A stretch of DNA of 64,000 bases from Alkalimarinus coralli. Lineage in GTDB: Bacteria; Pseudomonadota; Gammaproteobacteria; Pseudomonadales; Oleiphilaceae. The translations under genes were made by a program, and so were the position numbers. Shown here piece by piece: positions 27,091 to 36,781 of this stretch. Positions within the stretch are counted from its first letter, which is position 1, and every line of letters begins with the position of its first letter. The stretch is taken from the NCBI RefSeq assembly GCF_023650515.1, contig NZ_CP096016.1:1071001-1135000 (forward strand), written 5' to 3'. The notes beneath the pieces are model-generated. The model was not told the origin of the DNA and did not search any database. It saw nothing but the letters and a program-made list of their open reading frames with translations.

Positions 27091-27347
27091 ACCCTTAAGC
27101 ATGTTGAATTTGCTACTCTTTACGGGTTATTCCTATTAAGATTCTGTCACTTATCTAAACTCTGGCTATACTATAGCTAACGATTTATAGCTTTTTGTCA
27201 TTAACCTGGCATGGAATGTGATAATAAAAGGTTAAGATGGCTTGAGTGATGATTTTTTGACAAGCATCGCTATTGGTAATTTCAATGGCGTTTGGCAAAG
27301 AGTTTTTTGACACCCGATAATTAAAATAGGATCAAGAGGTTCGGAAT

Positions 27348-27836
27348 ATGGCATCTAGTACAGGGCATAGTGGTCAAACAACAGAAGATCCTATCTTCCA
27401 GTATGTAACCTTCCGGTTAGACGATGAAACCTACGGTATTAACGTCATGCAGATTCAGGAAGTGCTGCGTTATACCGAGATAGCGCCGGTGCCTGGAGCG
27501 CCAGATTATGTATTGGGGATAATTAATCTTCGAGGTAATGTGGTTACCGTGATCGATACCCGCAAGCGGTTTGGCCTTAGCCAGTCTGATATTTCTGACC
27601 ATACACGTATCGTAGTGCTGGAAATAGAGGGTCAGGTTGTTGGGGTGTTGGTTGATTCCGTTGCAGAAGTGGTTTATCTGAAACAGTCAGAAGTAGAGAC
27701 TGCTCCAAACGTCGGCAATGAAGAGAGTGCGCGCTTTATTCAGGGCGTTTGCAATAAAAACGGCGAGCTTATTATTCTGGTTGAGTTTGAAAAAATGCTC
27801 AGCGAAGAAGAGTGGGCAGATATGTCGGCCTTATAA
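27348..27836 (+). CDS. cheW: CheW, chemotaxis coupling protein
   Basis: A 162-residue adaptor of two SH3-like subdomains. It has F.LDDETYGINVMQIQEVLRY, the P.....DYVLGIINLRGNVV.VID motif and VLVDSVAEVV. It links CheA to chemoreceptors. It has its own 257-base leader, and the next gene follows after 37 bases. This is the canonical CheW of the cluster, compared with the diverged CheW domain in ParP. Confidence 0.96.
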   Translation: MASSTGHSGQTTEDPIFQYVTFRLDDETYGINVMQIQEVLRYTEIAPVPGAPDYVLGIINLRGNVVTVIDTRKRFGLSQSDISDHTRIVVLEIEGQVVGVLVDSVAEVVYLKQSEVETAPNVGNEESARFIQGVCNKNGELIILVEFEKMLSEEEWADMSAL

Positions 27837-27873
27837 GCGTTGTCTTGTAAGGTCTAGTAGTGAGGGTAACGCG

Positions 27874-28272
27874 ATGTTAGAGCAATATGCTCCATTATTG
27901 AGTTTAGTATCAACGATATTACTGGCAGGGTATGTTGTTTTTCTCAGGTTCTCGATGAGTAAACAGGCTGCCAAATATAGCGAACAGATAAAAGCCATTA
28001 GTCAAGAACTACAGGCCATTGGCAGCGGTTCTATGGGGGTAGGCAGAAAGCTGATTGTACTCGAAAAGCAGATTGCTGAACTGAAGAACAGTCAGGAAGA
28101 GATGGTTAGAAATGACCCCAATAGAGTATCGTATACAGAGGCTACCCGACTGGTCGAGTTAGGTGCCGATGTCGAAGACTTGATGAACAGTTGTGGCATC
28201 TCCAGGCCAGAAGCTGAACTGGTGACCGCATTAAGTCAAAAAAGCCAGACGTGTGATGTCACGGTTAATTGA
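27874..28272 (+). CDS. DUF2802 family protein
   Basis: A 132-residue protein from ATG 27874. An N-terminal membrane helix (about 7-25, LLSLVSTILLAGYVVFL) is followed by a predicted coiled coil (about 28-72) and a small domain with YTEATRLVELGADVEDL and CGISRPEAELV, a helix-turn-helix-like pattern. The family occurs directly after cheW in Pseudomonas-type flagellar loci. Its role is not known; the location suggests a link to motility or array placement. Confidence 0.85.
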   Translation: MLEQYAPLLSLVSTILLAGYVVFLRFSMSKQAAKYSEQIKAISQELQAIGSGSMGVGRKLIVLEKQIAELKNSQEEMVRNDPNRVSYTEATRLVELGADVEDLMNSCGISRPEAELVTALSQKSQTCDVTVN

Positions 28273-28406
28273 TTCCCGAAACAGCGAATCTACCAATGTA
28301 AACCTCAGTACCCGCTCTATAGCCGTTGCTGAGGCTTCTGCTCATCAAATGTTGCAACTAATACTTAACCATCATATTGCTATGGTTTCTGCTTAACCAG
28401 CAAGTG

Positions 28407-28430
28407 CCACTATTCCACTATTCCACTATT
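28407..28430. repeat. Short tandem repeat, three copies of 8 bp
   Basis: Three perfect copies of CCACTATT, then after one G a partial fourth (CCACTAAG). It lies in the gap between two convergent genes, the DUF2802 gene and the FlhB-like gene. Confidence 0.85.
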
Positions 28431-28479
28431 GCCACTAAGGAGAGGTAAAACTCACGTGGTTGTCAATCAATACCGTTGA

Positions 28480-28803
28480 TCAGTTAATCGGCTTCTCTTT
28501 TCTCTCCATTTCGCCACGCTCAGTATTGAAACCTTCCGGTACTTTATTTTGTATGTGATACGCGAATGCAATAATTTCAGCGATGACACGGTATAGCACT
28601 TCGGGAATATTTTCTCCCAGCTCCAGTTTTGACAGAAGTTCAACTAAATCTGCGTTCTCGTAAAGAGGGACATTAGCCTCTTTGGCGATTCTAATAATTT
28701 CCTCTGCAACAGAGCCTTCTCCGGTTGCAGAGATTGTAGGCGCATCCTCTCCATCGTATTTCAGCGCGACGGCAGTGGTTATGTTCTGTTTTGACTCTGG
28801 CAT
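28480..28803 (-). CDS. Stand-alone FlhB C-terminal-domain protein
   Basis: A 107-residue soluble protein matching the cytoplasmic end of FlhB after the cleavage site: TAVALKYDGEDAPTISATGE, then EEIIRIAKEANVP.YEN..L, LLS..ELGE.IPE.LY..IAEI.AF.Y. FlhB at 10682 has the parallel NPTHFSVALKYDGD and similar later residues. The NPTH motif itself is absent. Such free FlhB-like domains are known beside FliK-like genes and can partly replace FlhB-C in some bacteria. It is the second gene of a minus-strand pair with the FliK-like gene 148 bases upstream. Confidence 0.87.
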   Translation of the reverse strand: MPESKQNITTAVALKYDGEDAPTISATGEGSVAEEIIRIAKEANVPLYENADLVELLSKLELGENIPEVLYRVIAEIIAFAYHIQNKVPEGFNTERGEMERKEKPIN

Positions 28804-28951
28804 AATTTATTTGAACTGAGTTTTATCATTGTTGGTCGGTGCCGATGAAGAGTGGCCTCTCATTTTCATCAGCGATTCTTTCATCCGCTACTACCTTGTC
28901 TGTTACTTTGTGTTAGTTGTGCAGGTAACGTAGTGGAGCAAGGTTAAAATA

Positions 28952-30484
28952 TCAGGCTTTTATATCAACGATTTGCTGATCTATTCGGGTCTTTTTCATG
29001 TTGGGTTGCCCCTGGCGACAGGTTATCTCTTCAACAGTCAGCCCCAGTTCGGAAAAGCTTTCGCGTAAATTATGTGCTTCTTTATTAATTAACTGTAATG
29101 TATGCTGATTCTCTGCCCAAATCGTTGATGAAACTGTAGGCGGAGAAAGGTTAACCTGGATAAACATTGGACCAAGTTCTTCCAAGTCAAAGGTCAGTGA
29201 CAGTTTCCATTTTGATTTCTTTTCAGACTCCTGCTTGTCACCACTTTTCTCCTTTTCCTGATCGATCCTTACTTGCACCGAATCTACTTGATTTTGAGGC
29301 GACAAGAAGGGGAGTTCTATCTGCCACGTTTGAATACTTGTCGTCTCTGAAGAGGCTGTTTGTGCTTGGTAAAGGCTATTCAACTGCTGAAACTGTATAC
29401 GGTTTAATGCGCCTGCCAGTCGTTTAAGCAGGTCTCCAACCGATAACTCTTTTTCGGGCTGGCTTGCGGACTTTCCTCCGCCCAGTGCAGCAGGAAAGTT
29501 AAACGGACTAACTAACAAGCTAGGGTCAGGCTCAGCCATGAATTGGGGCGTGCGGCCTGATGGGGAGTGCTTGGCAGAGTATAAAGCACTAAGAGTGTCA
29601 ATTAATTGACTAATGGTGGCCTTCAAGTCTCCTTGTGGAATCGCTGCTGCCGGACTTGAGAGCGTTGTTGGCATAGCGGCAGAAAGGCTTACGTTGCTGG
29701 TATTCGCCGTCGAAGTGCTAGCAGAAGGCAACGGCGAAGAAATGGCAGATTTGACCGCTTGGGTTAATGCCTGAGCCGTGGTGGGTTGCAAGCCTTGATT
29801 TTGTGCCAGGGTTTGAGACGCTGACTTGGCAGTATTGGCCAGGGTGTTCTCCATAAAGATACCAGACTGAGATAATGCTTGTTTCACTAACTGGCCAGAG
29901 TTAGGTTGCAAACCCGGGCTCTGGTTGGTGTTTGCTGAGCCTTGGGAGAAGTTTTCAGATTTTGGTAATAGCGTGGTTAGTTGGTTCAGCAGCGTCTTCA
30001 GTTGATTATTCTCAGCGCCAATAGCAGGCAAACTTTGCAGAAGTGCGCTAATGACTTTTCCAACCGGTTGCTGGTAGGGCAGAACCTTCGATAAGCCTGC
30101 AATGAGTGTCGCTGTATCACTGCTTGTTGGCTTGGGAAGGATGAGTTCGCCTTTGGCATTTACGCTAAGATTGATAACCTGGCCAGGTTGTAACTGAATG
30201 CTGGTCTTAACTGCAAGTCGTTCTCCGCCGATTTCAAGTGTGACATTAAAGCTGTTTTGTGCAGTTCGTGCTGAAACAACATTGATCACTTCTAATACCT
30301 TGGCCTGTAAGGCCTGGCCGACTTTTATGTTGATGCTGTCAAGGTTTGTCGCTGGTTGAGCTGGTGCTGTAGATGTCTGGCTTGAGCTTGATGCGGCGTT
30401 TGCTCCCCCCGTTGGTCGGGGTGATGGCGTTTGTGGTGGCAGCGTTACATCGGCTTTTCTGTTGTTTGGCGCATCTATCGACAT
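28952..30484 (-). CDS. FliK-like flagellar hook-length control domain protein
   Basis: A 510-residue protein. Its N-terminal 60 residues and most of the middle are low-complexity (Ser, Thr, Gln, Pro), apart from a compact segment at about 50-115 (NIKVGQALQAKVLEVI, then VNLSVNAKGELILPKP). The C-terminus (about 395-500) is a FliK-type domain with LTFDLEELGPMFIQVNL and an R.SF...GL...E end. It is found upstream of ccmA in Pseudomonas-type genomes. It forms a minus-strand pair with the FlhB-C-like gene and is divergent from ccmA. A second length ruler or an export-related partner is possible; the function is not established. Confidence 0.82.
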   Translation of the reverse strand: MSIDAPNNRKADVTLPPQTPSPRPTGGANAASSSSQTSTAPAQPATNLDSINIKVGQALQAKVLEVINVVSARTAQNSFNVTLEIGGERLAVKTSIQLQPGQVINLSVNAKGELILPKPTSSDTATLIAGLSKVLPYQQPVGKVISALLQSLPAIGAENNQLKTLLNQLTTLLPKSENFSQGSANTNQSPGLQPNSGQLVKQALSQSGIFMENTLANTAKSASQTLAQNQGLQPTTAQALTQAVKSAISSPLPSASTSTANTSNVSLSAAMPTTLSSPAAAIPQGDLKATISQLIDTLSALYSAKHSPSGRTPQFMAEPDPSLLVSPFNFPAALGGGKSASQPEKELSVGDLLKRLAGALNRIQFQQLNSLYQAQTASSETTSIQTWQIELPFLSPQNQVDSVQVRIDQEKEKSGDKQESEKKSKWKLSLTFDLEELGPMFIQVNLSPPTVSSTIWAENQHTLQLINKEAHNLRESFSELGLTVEEITCRQGQPNMKKTRIDQQIVDIKA

Positions 30485-30717
30485 GAAAATGTTGTGACCT
30501 CGTTTCTACTGTTCCAGCCGGTGATCTACAACCTTAACGAGTTGTAATCTTTGCCCCAAATTAACGTGAGTTAAGTCAAGGGATTTGTTTAAATCCTTAC
30601 TATATAATAGGCTCGCGTTAACCATTAGGGAAGTTTATTCCATTTGTGTATACTGTGCGCCCCAAAAGGCTATTGGTGTTGCAAGCTGATTAGTCACACT
30701 GTTGTTGAAGGTTTTTA

Positions 30718-31431
30718 ATGTCTGTTGTTTCACCTGCGTCTATTCATACTACCAGCCGAGAGTTATTGCGCGCTGAATCACTATTTTGTGAGCGTGATGA
30801 GCGGGTGTTATTTGAAGATTTGAGCTTCTCTATCAATGCCGGTGAAATCGTACAGGTAGAAGGCCCAAATGGCTCGGGCAAAACGACGCTTCTTAGAATT
30901 ATGAGTGGCTTGTCGGGCGCTTACGAAGGCAGCATGTTCTGGAAAGGCGAACCGATCGCCTCAACCCGAATCGACTTTCTATCAAACCTGCTATATCTCG
31001 GTCATAAGCCTGGTGTAAAGGCAATTTTGACCCCTGTTGAAAACTTAAGAGCATTAATGGGCATGCGGCAGAGTGTAACCGATCAAGACATTCACAACGC
31101 CCTGGAGAAAGTTGGGCTGTACGGTTATGAAGATGTGCCTTGCCATAATTTGTCAGCGGGTCAGCACAGACGCGTTGCGCTGGCTCGACTCTACTTATCC
31201 AACGATGAGCTTTGGATACTGGATGAAGCATTCACCGCAATCGATAAGAAGGGCGTAAAAGAACTTGAAGCGCTGTTGCAAGAGCGTGCTCAGAAAGGTG
31301 GCGCGGTGCTGCTAACGACTCATCACGAGCTTCAGCTTGAGCAAGGTTTTAGAAAACTGACGCTTGGCCAGAGGAAAGGGGTTCAGGCACCACTGTGTGA
31401 CGGTGAACTACCCGTTGGAGAGGTCGGATGA
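30718..31431 (+). CDS. ccmA: CcmA, heme exporter ATP-binding protein
   Basis: A 237-residue ABC ATPase. Walker A GPNGSGKTTL, signature LSAGQHRRVALARL and Walker B LWILDEAFTAID are all present. CcmA with CcmB and CcmC frees holo-CcmE after heme loading in cytochrome c maturation. A TATAAT at 30603-30608 in the 233-base leader is a possible -10 box, but I could not find a well spaced -35. The stop overlaps the ccmB start (ATGA). First gene of ccmABCDEFGHI. Confidence 0.96.
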   Translation: MSVVSPASIHTTSRELLRAESLFCERDERVLFEDLSFSINAGEIVQVEGPNGSGKTTLLRIMSGLSGAYEGSMFWKGEPIASTRIDFLSNLLYLGHKPGVKAILTPVENLRALMGMRQSVTDQDIHNALEKVGLYGYEDVPCHNLSAGQHRRVALARLYLSNDELWILDEAFTAIDKKGVKELEALLQERAQKGGAVLLTTHHELQLEQGFRKLTLGQRKGVQAPLCDGELPVGEVG

Positions 31432-32135
31432 ATACGCAAATTCAAGCGACAATGGCGCCTTCTGTTTCCCATATATTTATCACCGTATTGAAAAGAGATT
31501 TGACTCTCTCTTACCGTCGGCGGCAAGACCTTGTTAACCCCATGATTTTTTTTGTTATTGTGGTTAGCTTGTTTCCTCTTGGTGTCAGCCCTGAAAAGTC
31601 ATTCTTGCAAGAAGCGGGGGCCGGGGTAGTTTGGGTTGCTGCGTTACTGGCGACACTGCTATCACTGGATAGCCTGTTTAGATCAGACTTTGAAGATGGC
31701 TCTTTAGAGCAGATTATCCTGACACCTCAACCTTTGTTCATTATGGTATTGGCAAAAATATTTGCCCACTGGTTAGTTACGGGTGTTCCGCTGCTTATTT
31801 TATCGCCAATGTTAGGCGTTATGATGCATCTTGAATTTGAAACCATAAAAGTATTAATGCTGACATTGTTGCTGGGAACGCCGGTACTTAGTCTTGTTGG
31901 TGCTATTGGTGCCGCACTAACAGTTGGGTTAAGGGTTGGGGGTGTGTTAATTTCGCTGCTTATTCTGCCGCTATACATACCTGTGTTAATTTTTGGCACC
32001 GGGACAGTTCAGGCGGCGGCAAATATGTTGCCTATTGATGGGTATATTGCGCTGATGGGGGCGATTTTCGCGCTGTCATTAACGATGTCGCCAATAGCGA
32101 CGGCTGCGGCACTAAGAATTAGCCTGTCGAATTAA
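31428..32135 (+). CDS. ccmB: CcmB, heme exporter membrane protein
   Basis: A 235-residue polytopic membrane protein with about six helices. It has the opening LKRDLTLSYRRRQDLVNP and FEDGSLEQIILTPQP, typical of CcmB. It is the membrane part of the CcmAB transporter. It overlaps ccmA by four bases and is followed by ccmC after a 71-base gap. Confidence 0.96.
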   Translation: MNTQIQATMAPSVSHIFITVLKRDLTLSYRRRQDLVNPMIFFVIVVSLFPLGVSPEKSFLQEAGAGVVWVAALLATLLSLDSLFRSDFEDGSLEQIILTPQPLFIMVLAKIFAHWLVTGVPLLILSPMLGVMMHLEFETIKVLMLTLLLGTPVLSLVGAIGAALTVGLRVGGVLISLLILPLYIPVLIFGTGTVQAAANMLPIDGYIALMGAIFALSLTMSPIATAAALRISLSN

Positions 32136-32206
32136 TTGATACAGATGTTGTGCCCGGTTATTCGGCAATAGATACGATTTTTAATTTAAAGTACGAGAAA
32201 TAATAG

Positions 32207-32953
32207 ATGTGGACTTTTTTTCACAAACTAGGCTCCCCTAAATGGTTTTATGATATTTCCGGTAAATGGCTGCCCTGGTTCGCTGTAGCGTCGGCCATTC
32301 TGCTTGTTGTCGGCAGTATATGGGCACTTGCCTTCGCACCAGCAGACTATCAACAAGGGAATAGCTTTCGGATTATTTATATCCATGTACCCTCGGCCAT
32401 TCTTGCTCAGTCATGCTTTATGATGATGGCCATTGCTGGTGCTATTGGTTTGATTTGGAAAATGAAACTTGCCGATATGTTCGTTAAAGCCGCAGCACCA
32501 ATAGGAGCGTCTTTCACATTTATGGCGCTGCTAACAGGCGCTGTTTGGGGTAAGCCAACCTGGGGAACCTGGTGGGTGTGGGATGCACGACTCACATCAA
32601 TGTTAATATTGCTGTTTTTATATTTTGGTATTATGGCACTGCAGTCTGCGATAGAAGACGCTGCTACAGCCGCTAAAGCGAGTGCCGTTCTGGCGCTGGT
32701 TGGTATGGTCAATATTCCGATAATCAAGTATTCAGTAGAGTGGTGGAACACGCTCCACCAGCCAGCCACGTTCAAGTTGACTGAAAAGCCAGCAATGCCA
32801 GCTGAAATGTGGATTCCTCTATTAGTGATGATGATTGGTTTTTATTGTTTTTTCGCAACGGTCATTTTGCTTCGCACCAGAAATGAGATTCTCGAGCGTG
32901 AGCGTCGAACGAACTGGGTTAAGAAGTTGGTGTCTAAAGGAGCTGCTTTATGA
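32207..32953 (+). CDS. ccmC: CcmC, heme handling protein
   Basis: A 248-residue membrane protein with six helices. The tryptophan-rich WWD motif ([13 protein letters not shown]) sits between two conserved periplasmic histidines, one in [10 protein letters not shown] and one in WWNTLHQPA. It loads heme onto CcmE. The stop overlaps the ccmD start (ATGA). Confidence 0.97.
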   Translation: MWTFFHKLGSPKWFYDISGKWLPWFAVASAILLVVGSIWALAFAPADYQQGNSFRIIYIHVPSAILAQSCFMMMAIAGAIGLIWKMKLADMFVKAAAPIGASFTFMALLTGAVWGKPTWGTWWVWDARLTSMLILLFLYFGIMALQSAIEDAATAAKASAVLALVGMVNIPIIKYSVEWWNTLHQPATFKLTEKPAMPAEMWIPLLVMMIGFYCFFATVILLRTRNEILERERRTNWVKKLVSKGAAL

Positions 32954-33129
32954 ACTTCGAAAATTTCTCTGATTTTTTGGCCATGGGGGGGCATGGACTA
33001 TACGTCTGGCTATCCTACGGCGTTGCGATGTTGATTTTTGTCGCCAATGTCATATTACCGATGAGAAAGAAAAAAGATATTGTTAAGAAACATGTGCAAA
33101 GGCTTAAGCGGGAGAAAGTGGCTCAATGA
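32950..33129 (+). CDS. ccmD: CcmD, small heme exporter subunit
   Basis: A 59-residue protein, read as [16 protein letters not shown] at the start, then one membrane helix (about 17-38, [20 protein letters not shown]) and a basic tail. The MGGHG...W..Y motif is the CcmD signature. It helps release holo-CcmE from the CcmABC complex. It overlaps ccmC and ccmE by four bases each, so all three are translationally coupled. Confidence 0.93.
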   Translation: MNFENFSDFLAMGGHGLYVWLSYGVAMLIFVANVILPMRKKKDIVKKHVQRLKREKVAQ

Positions 33130-33602
33130 ACCCAAAACGTAAACAACGATTAATCTTGGTGCTGTTTCTAGTCTTTGGATTTGCTTCAGTTGTCGGTCTG
33201 GTTTTATTTGCTTTGCAAGAGAATATAAACCTTTTCTATAACCCCACACAGATTGCAAATGGCGAAGCCCCTGAAGGTGCTCGAATAAGAGCAGGCGGAA
33301 TGGTTGTTGATGGAAGTATCAAGAGGGACGAGTCAAGCTTGCTGGTTAAGTTTGAGTTAACCGATTTTAATGCCAGCATTCCGGTTTCTTATACTGGCAT
33401 TCTGCCAGACCTATTTAGAGAGGGGCAGGGTATTGTTGCAATGGGAAATGTCGATGCAAATGGTATTTTCCAGGCTGATGAAGTTCTGGCAAAACATGAT
33501 GAGAATTATATGCCGCCTGAAGTGCAGGATGCCTTGGATAAGTCAGGCAAAACGGCAGATGGACAAGATGTAAAATCGTACACTGAAAAACAGACTTATT
33601 AA
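33126..33602 (+). CDS. ccmE: CcmE, periplasmic heme chaperone
   Basis: A 158-residue membrane-anchored protein. An N-terminal helix (about 10-28) is followed by an OB-fold domain with [11 protein letters not shown] and [10 protein letters not shown]. The covalent heme site is the His in [11 protein letters not shown], with the Tyr four residues later. It carries heme from CcmC to CcmF/H. Length and motifs are normal. Confidence 0.97.
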   Translation: MNPKRKQRLILVLFLVFGFASVVGLVLFALQENINLFYNPTQIANGEAPEGARIRAGGMVVDGSIKRDESSLLVKFELTDFNASIPVSYTGILPDLFREGQGIVAMGNVDANGIFQADEVLAKHDENYMPPEVQDALDKSGKTADGQDVKSYTEKQTY

Positions 33603-33669
33603 TGATTTAAACAGTTGTCTTTCCCCGGTGATATTGAAGAAAGCACAACGCTAATAACAGGAAACACAT

Positions 33670-35694
33670 ATGTTACCCGAGCTAGGCCATTTTGCGTTAA
33701 TACTCGCATTTGCCATTGCCATTATTCAGGCATTTGTTCCGCTTGTCGGCACCCTTACAAAAAGTGAGCTGTGGATGGGGTTTGCACGCCCCATGGCGAC
33801 TGGTCAGTTTGTATTCTTGATGCTTAGTTTTATATGTTTGGGCTATGCCTTTGTCACTGATGACTTTTCTGTGCAATATGTTGCAGCCCACTCAAACTCT
33901 CACCTACCTTATTACTTTAAGCTGAGCGCGGTATGGGGAGGGCATGAAGGGTCACTACTTTTATGGGCCTTGATTCTGGCTGGCTGGAGCTTTGCCGTTG
34001 CAGTATTTAGTCGTGACCTGCCTCAGGATATGGTTGCACGGGTGCTCTCTATCATGGGGATGATCAGTGTTGGTTTCACGCTTTTTATCTTGGCGACGTC
34101 TAATCCATTTAATCGTTACTTGCCCGAATTTCCTCAAGAGGGGGCAGATTTAAACCCGTTGCTACAGGATATCGGCTTAATTCTCCATCCGCCGATGCTG
34201 TATATGGGGTATGTTGGATTCTCCGTTGCATTTGCGTTTGCATTAGCTGCATTAATGAGCGGCCGTCTTGATGCGGCTTGGGCGCGCTGGTCTCGCCCCT
34301 GGACAACGGTTGCCTGGGCGTTTTTAACGTTAGGTATTGCGCTTGGTAGCTGGTGGGCGTACTACGAACTTGGTTGGGGCGGCTGGTGGTTCTGGGATCC
34401 GGTTGAAAACGCTTCGTTTATGCCGTGGTTAGTGGGCACTGCGTTAATGCACTCATTAGCAGTTACCGAAAAACGTGGAGTGTTTAAGAGCTGGACTGTG
34501 CTGTTGGCAATTATCGCGTTCTCATTGAGCCTTTTAGGTACATTTCTAGTCCGCTCAGGGGTTTTGACCTCCGTGCATGCTTTCGCCTCTGATCCAGCTC
34601 GCGGGGCATTTATATTGGGGCTGCTTGCAGTGACACTGGTTGGTGCATTAACGCTGTATGCTGTCAGAGCGCCCGCAGTCAGCAGCAGGGCATCGCACAC
34701 CTTGCTTTCAAGAGAAACATTCTTACTGTTGAACAATGTTTTCCTGATGGTTGCGACCGTTACCGTATTTCTGGGCACGTTGTATCCGCTGTTAATGGAC
34801 TTTATTGGCGCTGGCAAACTGTCTGTTGGCGCGCCTTATTTTAATAAGCTCTTTGTTCCTATAGTGTCTGTTTTGGTCGCGGTTATGGGAGTCGGGATCG
34901 TCAGCCGCTGGAAGGATACCAAACTCGACCACTTGGTTAAGCAACTGTGGTTGGCCGCCATACTGAGCACTGGGTTGGCATTGTTATTTCCATTTATGTC
35001 AGCCTATATGTTTGCATCTACCGGTGAGTTTAACGCGTCCGTATTTCTTGGAATTTGGATAGCCTCTTGGTTAACAGCGGTAACGCTTAAAGATGTATGG
35101 AACAAGTCCTCATCCAAACAAGGACGCATGAAAGGGTTGTCCAAGCTTGGGCGCTCATACACTGGCATGGTACTCGGTCATCTAGGGGTGGCTGCAAGTA
35201 TTATCGGCATCTGTCTGGTATCAAACTATGAGGAAGAGAGAGACTTGAGGTTAGCTCCTGGCGACTCGGTAGTAGTGGCTGGGTATGAATTCAGGTTTGA
35301 GCAGCTTACCCATAAAATCGGCCCAAATTATGAGGCAGACCAAGCAATCATTTCGGTATGGTCTGATGGTGACAGCATCGCAACGCTATCGCCTGAAAAG
35401 CGCGTGTATAACGCTCAACGTAGTATGATGACAGAGGCAGCTATTGATCCTGGACTCTTTAGAGATCTGTACGTTGCCATGGGTGAGCCTCTGGATGGAG
35501 ATGCTTGGGCCATTCGGGTTCATTATAAGCCTTTCGTTCGCTGGATGTGGCTAGGTGCACTCATGATGGCGGCAGGGGGATTCATTGCTGTCAGTGACAG
35601 ACGATATCGCATACGCAAGAAACAACCTGTAGCAGAAGCCGCACTTGCCGGGGGGATCAATAACAAGGTCGATGGCGATCCACGAACGGCATAG
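33670..35694 (+). CDS. ccmF: CcmF, cytochrome c heme lyase component
   Basis: A 674-residue membrane protein with about 14 helices. The WWD domain (LGWGGWWFWDPVENASFMPW) and flanking histidines (LILHPPMLYMGYVG, ALMHSLAVTEKRG) are present, and a periplasmic loop lies near the C-terminus. It ligates heme to apocytochrome c with CcmH and CcmI. It follows ccmE after 67 bases. Confidence 0.97.
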   Translation: MLPELGHFALILAFAIAIIQAFVPLVGTLTKSELWMGFARPMATGQFVFLMLSFICLGYAFVTDDFSVQYVAAHSNSHLPYYFKLSAVWGGHEGSLLLWALILAGWSFAVAVFSRDLPQDMVARVLSIMGMISVGFTLFILATSNPFNRYLPEFPQEGADLNPLLQDIGLILHPPMLYMGYVGFSVAFAFALAALMSGRLDAAWARWSRPWTTVAWAFLTLGIALGSWWAYYELGWGGWWFWDPVENASFMPWLVGTALMHSLAVTEKRGVFKSWTVLLAIIAFSLSLLGTFLVRSGVLTSVHAFASDPARGAFILGLLAVTLVGALTLYAVRAPAVSSRASHTLLSRETFLLLNNVFLMVATVTVFLGTLYPLLMDFIGAGKLSVGAPYFNKLFVPIVSVLVAVMGVGIVSRWKDTKLDHLVKQLWLAAILSTGLALLFPFMSAYMFASTGEFNASVFLGIWIASWLTAVTLKDVWNKSSSKQGRMKGLSKLGRSYTGMVLGHLGVAASIIGICLVSNYEEERDLRLAPGDSVVVAGYEFRFEQLTHKIGPNYEADQAIISVWSDGDSIATLSPEKRVYNAQRSMMTEAAIDPGLFRDLYVAMGEPLDGDAWAIRVHYKPFVRWMWLGALMMAAGGFIAVSDRRYRIRKKQPVAEAALAGGINNKVDGDPRTA

Positions 35695-35744
35695 TAAAGA
35701 GCAAAAAGCCTCATTAGAGAACTTTAAAAGGTATAGACACTAAT

Positions 35745-36281
35745 ATGAAACGAGCACTACTATTTCTTCCACTCGTTCTTGCGGCGATTATCGGTGTGAT
35801 TTTGTTTTGGGGGTTGAGCAATGACCCGACCAAGCTTGAGTCCGCCAGAATAGATGATCCCTTACCATCTTTCACGCTACCCAGTCTTCAGGATCCTGGT
35901 AAATTTCTCTCTCAAGAAGACTTGAAGGGAAAGGTGTCCCTTCTTAACGTGTGGGCCACATGGTGTCCATCATGCCGAGTAGAGCACCCGTATCTGTTGA
36001 AAATTGCCAAGGAGTATGGGGTACCTGTAATAGGTTTGAATTACAAAGATGAAAGGGATGCAGCAAAAGCCTGGTTGATTAAGCTGGATGACCCTTATAC
36101 GTTCAATATTTATGATGAAAAGGGCAAGCTGGGTCTGGATCTTGGGGTATACGGTGCACCTGAAACATATATCGTTGATAGCCAGGGTATCGTGCGCTAT
36201 CGGCACGTTGGGGTGGTTGACGATCAGGTGTGGAAAAAAATCCTTGAGCCGCGAGTTAAGCAGTACTCAAACGAAGGGTAA
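35745..36281 (+). CDS. ccmG: CcmG/DsbE, periplasmic thioredoxin
   Basis: A 178-residue thioredoxin-like protein anchored by an N-terminal helix (about 5-22). The active site is WATWCPSCR, and GVYGAPETY with the cis-Pro lies about 80 residues later. It keeps the CXXCH motif of apocytochromes reduced. Its stop overlaps an in-frame ATG of the next gene (TAATG at 36279-36283). Confidence 0.96.
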   Translation: MKRALLFLPLVLAAIIGVILFWGLSNDPTKLESARIDDPLPSFTLPSLQDPGKFLSQEDLKGKVSLLNVWATWCPSCRVEHPYLLKIAKEYGVPVIGLNYKDERDAAKAWLIKLDDPYTFNIYDEKGKLGLDLGVYGAPETYIVDSQGIVRYRHVGVVDDQVWKKILEPRVKQYSNEG

Positions 36282-36307
36282 TGGTTAAGTTGAAGAGAGC
36301 TAAATTT

Positions 36308-36778
36308 ATGAAAAAGCTTATATTGTCGCTGTGTCTGCTGCTATCAATGAGCGCTATAGCAGATGAAGGGGCTGATACGCTTGAATTCAAAAGTGATGAA
36401 CAGCGTTCACAATATCAGCGACTCACTGAAGAGCTGCGTTGCCCCAAGTGCCAAAACCAAAATATTGCCGACTCAAATGCACCGATTGCCAAAGACTTGC
36501 GTAACGAAGTTCATCGTATGATCTTAGAGGGTGATAACGAAGAGCAGATTGTAGATTTTATGGTTGAGCGCTATGGCAACTTTGTTGTCTATAAACCCAA
36601 ATTTGATACGACCACTTATCTTCTTTGGTTAGGTCCTGCCTGTATAGCTATGCTCGGCCTTGTTATTGTTGTGATAAGTGCACGAAAAAAGCGTCGGGCG
36701 AGTGATACGGAAGGTTCAGCGCTTTCGCAGGAAGAAAAAAACCAGTTAAGTAATATATTGTCTGAAGACGAGAAGTAG
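36308..36778 (+). CDS. ccmH: CcmH (CcmL-like), cytochrome c biogenesis thiol-disulfide protein
   Basis: A 156-residue protein from ATG 36308, with a signal peptide (MKKLILSLCLLLSMSAIA) and the redox motif LRCPKCQNQ near residue 45. A C-terminal membrane helix lies near 110-130 and a charged tail follows. It reduces or holds apocytochrome c. GAAGAGAG upstream supports 36308; ATG 36281, overlapping ccmG, is the alternative and would add 9 residues. CcmH and CcmI are separate genes here, as in Pseudomonas, not fused as in E. coli. Confidence 0.93.
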   Translation: MKKLILSLCLLLSMSAIADEGADTLEFKSDEQRSQYQRLTEELRCPKCQNQNIADSNAPIAKDLRNEVHRMILEGDNEEQIVDFMVERYGNFVVYKPKFDTTTYLLWLGPACIAMLGLVIVVISARKKRRASDTEGSALSQEEKNQLSNILSEDEK

Positions 36779-36781
36779 TCA

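Noticed and set aside
27163..27178. TGGCTATACTATAGCT upstream of cheW as a sigma-54 promoter
   Set aside because: The GG-N10-GC spacing is right, but both boxes match poorly outside those bases and the sequence is a simple palindrome (GCTATA-C-TATAGC). It may be an operator instead.
30585..30608. TTGTTT/TATAAT as a sigma-70 promoter for ccmA
   Set aside because: The spacer is only 12 bases, too short; only the -10-like TATAAT is worth noting.
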